Assembly (NCBI RefSeq): GCF_019175385.1
Contig: NC_083339.1
Coordinates: forward strand, 32,145,637-32,209,636
Reading direction: 5' to 3'
Source of the DNA: Lycium barbarum
Lineage: Eukaryota > Streptophyta > Magnoliopsida > Solanales > Solanaceae
DNA length: 64,000 nucleotides
In this document: one piece after another, positions 54,589-64,000 of the stretch
Numbering within the stretch: position 1 is the first letter of the stretch
Layout: each line of letters opens with the position of its first letter
Notes under the pieces: generated by a model
Database searches by the model: none
Told to the model about the DNA's origin: nothing
Seen by the model: the letters and a program-made list of their open reading frames with translations, nothing else
Program-made: the position numbers and the translations under genes

Positions 54589-57511
54589 TGTTATGTCCCG
54601 TGTTTTCGTATAATTGGAAATTGAGAAATAATTACGATTTATGTGTTATAAGGAAATATTTTGATTTTGGTGAATATGACTATGTTGGTTATGGAATCTT
54701 TAATGTTAAGACATCGGGAAAGGCCGAGGGTAAATCCGGAATTTTGGAAATTAGTTTCGGGAATTACAAAACGAGACTTTAACTAATTAGGCCAAGGAAA
54801 ATTACGACCCAAAGTTGAAGCCCAACAATTGAAGGGGGCCGGCCATAGCAATTGGCCCAAGCCCACTTTTAAAGGGTCATGTGCTATGCACATGACCCCT
54901 AAATGGATATATATGTGATTCTACACTTAGAATTATCTAAGAGCAATCAAAAAATTCAAGAACACCCCAAAAAAAAGGGCTCTCGGCCGTGACTAAGAAA
55001 AGAGAAAGAAAAAAAATTCCAAGCTTGGTTATTGATCCAAAAATCCTAATCTCTACATAGTTGTGAAGTGCTCAAGACGCTCTTCAACGTGAGATAATTT
55101 ATTTGGCGGAAGAATCACGTTTACAACAAGTCGGGTTTTCAAGAAAAGGTAAGAATTTTGCCCCTTTAATGTTATAGAATTGTTATGAATGTGTTAAGGA
55201 TTGAGAATAGACGGGAATCCCGTAACTTTGATGTATATAGAAAGCCGTGTGTGTGTGTGTATATGGTGTGTTGGCCGTGAGTTATATGTAGTGCAAAGGC
55301 ATGGGAATTTTATCTTGTTTAGTTGGTTTGTGGCGTCGTTATAACATTTATGTCGTAAATAATTGATTGATGAATTAAAGTGGCGTTGGAAAATGATTTT
55401 GGACGTTATCGGAAAGTATATACCTTTGGTATATTTGCGTATATCATTGTATATCTTTGATGCTAAAGACTTTAAATATGATTTATGGTTGATATTAATG
55501 AATTCGGAATGAAACGACGCAAGTTAGAACGTTCGTTGTAAGTTTTGATGTTTTGAAAGAATTATGGAAAGTAATGAATCTTGGGCAATTTCGTATATGG
55601 CTTGGAATGTATTTGGAATGTGATTGAATAATCTTGAATGAGTGAATGAATACAATAATATGGATATAGATTTGGAGTTTTGGAAGTTTGAATGAAAAGT
55701 TGCCAACTTAGGTAATAAGGTAGAACTTTGAAGCTAGAGTGGTTTGATTATGATTTGTGTTGTTGTTGATGTGTGGGCTGTTGTTGTTGATGTATTTTGA
55801 GCCGAGCTAAGTCTCGGGGGTGTTAGATTTATAGGGGAAATGCTGCCGAAATTTCGGTAGGCAAAAATGAAGTTAATGGCATTTTTAAGCCTAAGAATCT
55901 CAATTGGTAACTTTGACCATTTGCAGATTTTTGACGAAACGGGACTGGACTTTCGGGAGAGCTTACGACATCTGTGAGGTATGTAAAGATTCCCACTCCT
56001 TCATTTAGCATATCCTAGTATGTTAGACGAATATGAGACCTTCCGGAGCATTTTTGTTCCTCGAAACCCGATCCACAGAAAAGTTACTATTCATTCAATT
56101 CAATTGAAGCCTAAGGGCTCTATTTTGGCTAGAATGCCACCATTCGTCCGAAACCTATCGAAATGTGGTCGGGTAACCTAGAAATGATTATGTATGACCC
56201 CTGGCATATAAATGTTCGTAAAAATATGTTCGCCACCTCACTTTGACTCGAGGTGGGCTCGCTAACCCCGAGACGCCCTATTTGTCTTATTGGGTTGTCC
56301 TTTTGAATAACGTTTGGAATGGCACTTTCGATGTTGGAATTCCCGTCTATGGGATATGTTTCGACAATTACGATATGTTAAGCTACGTTCTGAGCTACAC
56401 ATATTATTTTGGAAAAGTTTTGATAAATGAAACTTTATATCGGCTAAGTATCCGACTATTTTGCATTATGATATGACTTATGGGTTTACTTCGTTTTGGA
56501 AAACTATTTTGAAGTACGAATTGCATTGGTTTGCTCACGACTCCGCTCGTGCCTTATTATGACTTCGTTCACCGGTTCCCAGGCCGGATTTTGATTCGTG
56601 CGCCTTATAATAATTCGGCCGTATGCTGTGTTACGGTTCCCGAGGCTACGCCATAGGGCCGGGTTCCGTTTGGAGTTATGCTGTGATATAGCTCGTGATG
56701 CGATACGCTCACCTATGATTATGCTTGTGTTCGGGGATGTACGGAGATTTGAAACCTTCTGGTGTTATGCTGTGTGTGGCGCCAGCGTCGGAGTGGCGAC
56801 CACGTTCCTAAGCGTTTGCATGATTTCATTTGCATTATGTATACGTATATGAATTCGATATAGATTTTGACCTACCCATTTGTACTCCACTTTGACATTT
56901 GATTTGCTATCGGATTTGATCCATATTTCTGTACCCCGTGCTTTACATACTCAGTACATATTTCGTACTGACCCCCTTTCTTCGGGGGCTGCATTTTATG
57001 CCCGCAGGTGCAGATATCGGTGATCCTCCGCAGTAGGCTTCACTTCTTGCTATTCCGGAGTACTCCTATTTGATCCGGAGCCCACTTTTGGTACAGACTC
57101 TTTTTGCTTTGTATATATTCGGTATGTTTGACTATTTGGGTACGGCGGGGCCCTGTCTCGCCATATGTCTTTGTTTTGAGTTTGTAGAGGCCTGTAGTCA
57201 TATATGTGGGGCGAGGGTCCTATGTATGTTTGTCTGATTTTGTTTTCTGGTCTCAAAGCGGTCCGTTCGTTATGATGGCCCTTATGCTTATGTTTGCACT
57301 TTTGGCCGGCTATGTCTACTCCGCCGCTTCGTTTGTATTTGATATGATATTTTGATTTGGCACGACCGCTTAAGACATATTTTCATATAAATTATGTTCG
57401 ATATGATTTCGAAAAATTATGAAATAAGTTTGGATTTGAAAATGAATGTGTGATTCGGTCTGGGTACCCAGGTAGGGTGCCAATCGCGGCCCACGGGGCT
57501 GGGTCGTGACA
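54589..57511 (+). repeat. TE14 5' LTR (2923 bp)
   Basis: It starts tgttatgtcccg and ends gggtcgtgaca. Modules: GGCCGGCCAT and TTGGCCCAAGCCC boxes (54838-54870), an 11-bp perfect palindrome gggtcatgtgc-tat-gcacatgaccc (54874-54898), TATA gatatatatg (54906-54915), a donor-like AAG|GTAAGA near 55149, a ccgag/ctcgg hairpin, ttatag|gggaaatgctgcc with ccgaaatttcgg (55829-55858), a donor-like AG|GTATGTAAAG at 55979, and the ccccc/ggggg hairpin (56972-56988). Confidence 0.92.
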
Positions 57512-57714
57512 AAAGTGGTATCAAAGCAGTTTGTCCTCGGAATGTCTACAGGCCGTGTCACGTAGAGTCTTGTTTATCGATGTGTTGTGCACCACATCTA
57601 TAAACAGGAAGCTACAGGGCATTTAGGATGTTACTTTCTTTGGAATCTTAGATCGTGCGATAGAGCTGTGCTATTAGGATGATTTTGATCTGACTCGCCT
57701 TTGTGTTTGCAGTG
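57512..57714 (+). promoter_or_regulatory. TE14 leader: primer site, GTGCAC loop hairpin, acceptor-like end
   Basis: The primer site tggtatcaaagc (57516-57527) has one change from the tRNA-iMet complement. The hairpin atgtg/cacat (57580-57584 with 57593-57597) is perfect and encloses loop ttgtgcac with GTGCAC. The leader ends gtgtttgcag|tgatg with ctgac 20-25 bases before; this is the best acceptor-like sequence of the set. Confidence 0.8.
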
Positions 57715-60700
57715 ATGCCTCCGAAGAAGGCAACGGCGGCCCAGAAGGGCAAAGCGGGGATGGGAGAGACTAGCCAGGCACAGCGAGCTACCCGGGCTCG
57801 TGTTTATGATTTGCCGGAGGATGTGCCTCATTCTGAGGGGTCTTCTACATCCCCACTAGTACAGCCTGGAGTAGGACCTTCAGCAGCTCCAGAGGTCCGT
57901 GTACCCGCTCCTGAGGCTCCAGCTCCTCAGCCAGGGGCGGAGGATAGGACCCTGAGAGAGGCTGTACAGTTGCTGACTACATTGGTGGCAGGACAGGCTC
58001 GCAGACGCGGGCGGAGGGACGAAGATGACGATGATAGGCGGGACAGCCTGAGAGTTCGGGAGTTTTTGTTATGTGGCCCTCCAGAGTTCTTCGGGTCTAA
58101 GCCCGACGAGGACCCCCATGACTTTATTCGGGGGATGCGACGCTCACTGGACTTGGTCAGGGCTTCAGAGACTGAGTCGGTTGAGCTGGCTTCGCACAGG
58201 CTTCGAGATGTGGCTACCCACTGGTACGAGACTTGGGAGCTGTCTAGAGGAGAGGGTGCCCCTCCAGCCACTTGGGATCAGTTTGTGGCAGCATTCACCC
58301 GCCACATTTTGCCCCCAGAGTTACGGCGGGCACGGGCTGATCGATTCTTACGTCTGCAGCAGAGGGGTCGGAGTGTTCACGAGTATAACCTTGAGTTTGA
58401 TTCTCTGGCCCGATATGCACCGGCCGTGGTAGCAGATATGTCCGATCGGATGCACAGATATGTTATGGGATTGGACCGGTATTTGGTTGATAGCTGTATG
58501 GTAGTGCCATTGCAGGCAGACATGGACATTGCCCGACTTCAGGCCTATGCGATGGGTATGGAGGACCGTTGCAGGTCTGATCCTGCTGGCAGAGATCGAG
58601 ATAGGAGGCCGCCCAAGAGGGCTAGGTCCGCAGGTTATTCTGGAGATTCTCGAGGCGGACAGCCTCAGCAGCAGCAGTCAGATAGGCATTTTCCTTCGTC
58701 CGGCCGGAGTACTCAGTCAGGCAGCCGGAGATTCGATAGTACAGGACCGTCTGGGGCCGGTCAGAGCTCCAGAGTGGCAGGTTCGCAGGTATCCAGGGGC
58801 CCCAGCCAGGCCAGACCACCTAGACCCCGTTGTCCTCATTGCGGGAAGTCTCATCCCGGGGAGTGTTACCAAGCGACTGGAGCTTGCTTTTCGTGTGGTG
58901 GTCAGGGCCACTTTATGAGAGACTGTCCTTTGGCTAGCGGTTCTGGTAGTGCTGCTCAGCAAACAGGGTCAGCCGCCGGTTCTTCTTCTGCTCCATCAGT
59001 TGCACGCCCTGGAGGGCGAGGTATTTCAGCACCGGCAGGACGCGGTCGAGGCTGCAGTGGCGCTTCAGGTTCTAGCGGTCCCTCGAACCTCATATATGCT
59101 TTGGCCAGCCGCCAGGATCAGGAGGCTTCGCCAAACGTCGTCACAGGTACATTGCTGGTTTTCTCCAGATCTGTATATGCATTGATTGACCCTGGCTCTA
59201 CCTTATCATATATTTCCCCGCTCGTTGCTAGTGAGATTGGGATAGTGTCTGAGCCTATAGAGCCATTTGAGGTAGCTACGCCAGTTGGGGATTTTATTGT
59301 AGCGAGACAGATCTATAGAGATTGTTCTGTGACCATTTATGATCGTAGCACTAAGGCTGATTTGATAGAGTTAGACATGCTTGAGTTTGACGTCATTATG
59401 GGCATGGACTGGTTGTCTTCCTGTTATGCTAATGTCGACTGCCAGAAAAAGGTAGTCCGTTTTCAGTTTCCAGGGGAACCAGTTATAGAGTGGTTCGGGT
59501 CTACTGCATCGCCGAGGGGTAAGTTTATTTCATACCTCAAGGCTAAGAAGATGATCCAGAAGGGTTATATCTATCATTTGGTTCGTGTGCACGATACTGC
59601 AGCGGAGATACCTACCCTTCAGTCTGTTCCGGTCGTCAGTGAGTTTCCAGATGTTTTTCCTGACGAGCTTCCTGGCCTTCCGCCTGAGCGGGAGATTGAT
59701 TTCACTATAGAGTTGATGCCGGATACGCAGCCTATATCTATTCCTCCGTACAGGATGGCACCAGCTGAGTTGAAGGAGTTGAAGGAGCAGCTGAAAGATT
59801 TGCTGGATAAGGGTTTTATCAGGCCCAGCACATCACCCTGGGGAGCGCCGGTATTGTTTGTCAGAAAGAAGGATGGGTCGTTGCGGATGTGTATTGACTA
59901 CCGACAGCTGAATAAGGTGACTATTAAGAATAAATATCCCCTCCCCCGGATTGATGATTTGTTTGACCAGCTGCAGGGTGCTAGACATTTTTCAAAGATA
60001 GATCTGCGTTCTGGTTATCATCAGGTGCGAGTACGGGAGTCAGATATCCCGAAGACTGCTTTCAGGACCCGGTACGGGCATTATGAGTTCAGAGTTATGT
60101 CTTTCGGGCTGACTAATGCTCCAGCAGTCTTTATGGATCTGATGAACCGGGTATTTCGGCCTTTTCTGGATATGTTTGTTATTGTGTTTATCGATGATAT
60201 TCTGATTTACTCGCGATCAGCCGAGGAGCATTCAGATCATTTGAGGACGGTACTTGGCATCCTCCGTTAGCAGAAGTTATATGCTAAATTCTCTAAGTGT
60301 GAGTTCTGGTTGACTTCTGTGGCATTCTTGGGCCATATTGTCGGCGCAGATGGTATTCGGGTCGACACGCAGAAGATTAAGGCTGTGCAGAATTGGCCCA
60401 GGCCTACTACACCGACAGAGGTGCGCAGTTTTCTGGGATTGGCTGGGTATTATCGCAGGTTTGTGGAGGATGTTTCTTCTATTGCAGCACCACTGACGAG
60501 GCTTACCCAGAAAGCAGCAAAATTCCAGTGGACAGATGCCTGCGAGCGCAGCTTTCAGATGCTGAAGGAGAGATTGATTACAGCACCAGTTTTGGCTCTT
60601 CCAGAGGGATCTGACGGGTATGTTGTCTATTGTGACGCCTCTGGTATTGGGATAGGATGTGTATTGATGCAGCACGGTCGAGTCATAGCCTATGCTTCCC

Positions 60701-62604
60701 GACAGCTCAGACCGCACGAGAAGAACTATCCCACTCATGATCTTGAGTTGGCCGCGGTGATTCAAGCTTTGAAGATTTGGCGGCATTATTTATATGGGGT
60801 CCATGTTGATATCTATACGGACCATAAGAGTCTCCAGTATATTTTTAGGCAGAAGGAACTAAATTTGCGGCAGCGGAGATGGCTTGAGCTACTAAAGGAC
60901 TACGACGTTGATATTCTGTACCATCCGGGGAAAGCCAATGTGGTAGCTGACGCGCTTAGCCGCAAGTCCGTGGGCAGTCTGGCTGATGTTCCATCTAATA
61001 AGAGAGATTTGGTTCGTGATATTCATCAGCTGGCCAGCCTCGGAGTCCCTTTGGTGGATTCTGCAGATTCTGGGATTTCTGTTCGTCCAGTTGCTGAGTC
61101 ATCTATTATTCAGGAGGTAAAGCAGTGCCAGTTTGAGGACCCTCTTTTGATTCAGTACAGAGATGTGGCCCTTAATAAAGCAAAGACTCAGTTTGAGATC
61201 TCGCCTGACGGAGTATTATTATATGACGGCAGATTCTGTGTACCGGACGTTGCGGGCTTACGGCGGCAGATTATGGGCGAGGCCCATAATGCACGGTATT
61301 CTGTTCATCCTGGTTCCACTAAAATGTATCGGGACCTCAGGTGTTTGTATTGGTGGGACGGCATGAAGAAAGATATTGCTGAGTTTGTTAGTCAGTGCCC
61401 GAACTGCCAGCAAGTTAAGATCGAGCATCAGAAGCCCGGTGGATTATTACAGGAGATGGAAATTCCAGCCTGGAAATGGGAGATGATTAATTAGGATTTC
61501 GTTGTTGGATTACCGCGTACTCCACGCAGGTACGACTCTATCTGGGTTGTTGTTGACAGGCTGACGAAATCAGCCCATTTCCTTCTGGTTCGGACTACTT
61601 ATTCGGCTGAGGACTATGCCAGATTGTATATCAGAGAGATAGTCAGACTTCACGGAGTCCCTATATCTATTATTACTGACCGAGGTACCCAGTTTACAGC
61701 AAATTTCTGGAGGTCATTTCAGGAGGGATTAGGGACTCAGGTGAGTCTCAGTACAGCTTTTCACCCTCAGTCCGACGGGCAGGTCGAGCGCACTATTCAG
61801 ACGCTCGAGGATATGTTGCGGGCCTGCGTTATTGATTTTAGGGGCAGCTGGGATGATCACTTGCCGCTTATAGAGTTTGCTTACAATAACAGTTATCACT
61901 CCAGCATTCAGATGGCCCCGTACGAGGCCCTTTATGGCAGGAGATGCAGGTCTCCTATTGGCTGGTTTGACGTGGGCGAGACTAAGCTGATTGGGCCAGA
62001 TGTGATCCAGGAAGCCGTAGATAAAGTAAAGCTTATTCGAGAACGGTTATTGGCTGCTCAGAGTCGACAGAAAGCTTATGCAGATAGACGACGTCGACCG
62101 TTAGAGTTCCAGATTGGTGACTGGGTATTCATGAAGGTGTCGCCCATGAAGGGTGTCATGAGATTCGGTAGAAAGGGTAACTTGAGCCCCCGGTACATTG
62201 GGTCGTATCAGATCGTGCGAAAGATAGGCGAGGTCGCCTATGAGCTAGACTTACCATCCGACTTGGAGGCCGTACACCCGGTGTTTCATGTGTCTATGTT
62301 GCGGAAATGCATTGGTGATCCTTCCAGGATATTCCCAGTTGATGACATTCAGGTGACGGAGCAGTTATCTTATGACGAGCAGCCTGTATCTATTCTGGAT
62401 CGACAGGTGCGGAGACTACGCACTAAAGAAGTGCCCTCCGTCAAAGTCCTGTGGCGCAACAATAATCGGGAGGAGATGACTTGGGAGGCGGAGGACGAGA
62501 TGAAGAAGAAATATCCCCACTTGTTTCCGACGTCCACAGGTAATCTAATTTTTTTTCAATTTGTTGTGTTAATTGATAAAATGAATTATGTATGTCATTA
62601 TTAA
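57715..62604 (+). pseudogene. gag-pol: TE14 gag-pol polyprotein, one frame with two TAG codons
   Basis: The ATG at 57715 ([13 protein letters not shown]) matches sister elements. Without the stops this is a 1630-codon frame with no frameshift. Gag domain lies roughly at residues 110-260 ([26 protein letters not shown]); zinc knuckle starts at C391; protease DPGS has D492; RT has [14 protein letters not shown] and FIDD (D827, D828); RNase H has YCDASG with D974; integrase has H1191, H1198, C1228, C1231 and the DD35E triad D1281, D1322, E1358 (exactly 35 residues between the last two); the chromodomain-like end (residues about 1563-1604) holds VKVLWRNNNREEMTWEAE. TAG stops are at 60268-60270 (codon 852, in RT just after the catalytic region) and 61492-61494 (codon 1260, between the zinc region and the integrase core). 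All catalytic residues are present, but as read the product would end in RT. Confidence 0.93.
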
Positions 62605-62650
62605 AAAGGGACACTCCTGCCTTGATCATAATACCTTATAAGATTAATCT
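62605..62650 (+). other. TE14 3' untranslated interior
   Basis: A short spacer between the pol stop and the palindrome. There is no 5S-like segment here, unlike the gag-only elements. Confidence 0.8.
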
Positions 62651-62686
62651 AACATTCGGGGACGAATGTTCTTAAGGGGGGGAGAA
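62651..62686 (+). promoter_or_regulatory. TE14 polypurine tract and palindrome
   Basis: aacattcg-ggga-cgaatgtt (62651-62670) is followed by aaggggggga (62674-62683) right before the 3' LTR at 62687. Confidence 0.88.
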
Positions 62687-64000
62687 TGTTATGTCCCGTG
62701 TTTTCGTATAATTGGAAATTGAGAAATAATTACGATTTATGTGTTATAAGGAAATATTTTGATTTTGGTGAATATGACTATGTTGGTTATGGAATCTTTA
62801 ATGTTAAGACATCGGGAAAGGCCGAGGGTAAATCCGGAATTTTGGAAATTAGTTTCGGGAATTACAAAACGAGACTTTAACTAATTGGGCCAAGGAAAAT
62901 TACGACCCAAAGTTGAAGCCCAACAATTGAAGGGGGCCGGCCATAGCAATTGGCCCAAGCCCACTTTTAAGCACATGACCCCTAAATGGATATATATGTG
63001 ATTCTACACTTAGAATTATCTAAGAGCAATCAAAAAATTCAAGAACACCCCAAAAAAAAGGGCTCTCAGCCGTGACTAAGAAAAGAGAAAGAAAACAATT
63101 TCCAAGCTTGGTTATTGATCCAAAAATCCTAATCTCTACATAGTTGTGAAGTGCTCAAGACGCTCTTCAACGTGAGATAATTTATTTGGCGAAAGAATCA
63201 CGTTTACAACAAGTCGGGTTTTCAAGAAAAGGTAAGAATTTTGCCCCTTTAATGTTATAGAATTGTTATGAATGTGTTAAGGATTGAGAATAGACGGGAA
63301 TCCCGTAACTTTGATGTATATAGAAAGCCGTGTGTGTGTGTGTATATGGTGTGTTGGCCGTGAGTTATATGTAGTGCAAAGGCATGGGAATTTTATCTTG
63401 TTTAGTTGGTTTGTGGCGTCGTTATAACATTTATGTCGTAAATAATTGATTGATGAATTAAAGTGGCGTTGGAAAATGATTTTGGACGTTATCGGAAAGT
63501 ATATACCTTTGGTATATTTGCGTATATCATTGTATATCTTTGATGCTAAAGACTTTAAATATGATTTATGGTTGATATTAATGAATTCGGAATGAAACGA
63601 CGCAAGTTAGAACGTTCGTTGTAAGTTTTGATGTTTTGAAAGAATTATGGAAAGTAATGAATCTTGGGCAATTTCGTATATGGCTTGGAATGTATTTGGA
63701 ATGTGATTGAATAATCTTGAATGAGTGAATGAATACAATAATATGGATATAGATTTGGAGTTTTGGAAGTTTGAATGAAAAGTTGCCAACTTAGGTAATA
63801 AGGTAGAACTTTGAAGCTAGAGTGGTTTGATTATGATTTGTGTTGTTGTTGATGTGTGGGCTGTTGTTGTTGATGTATTTTGAGCCGAGCTAAGTTTCGG
63901 GGGTGTTAGATTTATAGGGAAAATGCTGCCGAAATTTCGGTAGGCAAAAATGAAGTTAATGGCATTTTTAAGCCTAAGAATCTCAATTGGTAACTTTGAC
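62687..64000 (+). repeat. TE14 3' LTR, first 1314 bp (window end)
   Basis: It matches 54589-55917. It lacks 15 bases that form the left arm and loop of the palindrome present at 54874-54898, and differs by a handful of substitutions, for example in the A-rich tract near 63090 and at cggccgtg/cagccgtg. Confidence 0.93.

Larger units (their letters stand above)
54589..64000 (+). mobile_element. TE14: full-length Tekay/Del-type chromovirus (3' LTR cut by window end)
   Basis: It consists of a 5' LTR 54589-57511, primer site, one long gag-pol frame (57715-62604), polypurine tract and the first 1314 bases of the 3' LTR. The domain order gag-PR-RT-RNase H-IN followed by a C-terminal chromodomain-like segment identifies a Ty3/gypsy chromovirus; the very long LTRs and the VKVLWRN chromodomain style suggest the Tekay/Del clade (clade is inference). 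Over the shared 1.3 kb the LTRs differ by about seven substitutions and one 15-bp indel, so it is young. Two TAG codons interrupt the frame. Confidence 0.93.

Overview
This is gene-poor, repeat-saturated nuclear DNA from a flowering plant. The LTR families, their conserved 'gggtcgtgaca' ends, tRNA-iMet primer sites and Tekay/Del-type chromovirus polyproteins would suit Solanaceae heterochromatin, but the species call is an inference. I see no host gene, tRNA gene, complete rRNA gene or CRISPR array. Essentially every base belongs to Ty3/gypsy LTR retrotransposons inserted into one another.

Layout (TE numbers are mine): TE1 LTR end (1-891); TE2, minus strand (892-2674 and 11571-12468), split by the young gag-only TE3 (2675-11570, TSD accca); TE4 integrase relic (12469-13745); TE5, minus strand, whose 3' LTR starts at 13746 and whose 5' LTR runs past the window end, so that 13746-64000 lies within one TE5 copy. 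TE5 holds solo LTR TE6 (16196-18595); TE7 (from 22150, non-coding interior), which contains solo LTR TE8 (28172-31019) and gag-only TE9 (31265-42130), itself carrying solo LTR TE10 (37388-40130); a TE7-type LTR fragment TE11 (42131-42947); and TE12 LTR (45810-47810). TE12 holds gag-only TE13 (47811-54588), whose 3' LTR holds the full-length chromovirus TE14 (54589 to beyond 64000). Depth reaches five levels: TE4 > TE5 > TE12 > TE13 > TE14.

Only TE14 has a complete gag-PR-RT-RNaseH-IN-chromodomain frame, broken by two TAG codons. TE3 has an intact gag and no pol. TE9 and TE13 have the same gag-only plan with broken gag. These three, which have different LTRs, all end gag at the start of protease and then carry a sequence matching the 5S rRNA internal control region (box A, intermediate element, box C) with spacing preserved. 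The pol-bearing TE14 and TE5 lack it. This is the most unusual signal in the window.

Other shared, apparently functional structures recur in elements with divergent LTRs: a post-PBS hairpin whose 8-nt loop carries a self-complementary hexamer (GCGCGC or GTGCAC), a likely dimer-initiation loop; a 3' splice-site-like sequence directly before the gag ATG; an exon-like module inside each LTR; a covarying LTR hairpin; and a palindrome before each polypurine tract. A plausible reading is that gag-only elements are mobilised in trans by chromoviruses of the TE14 kind. All comparisons were made by eye.
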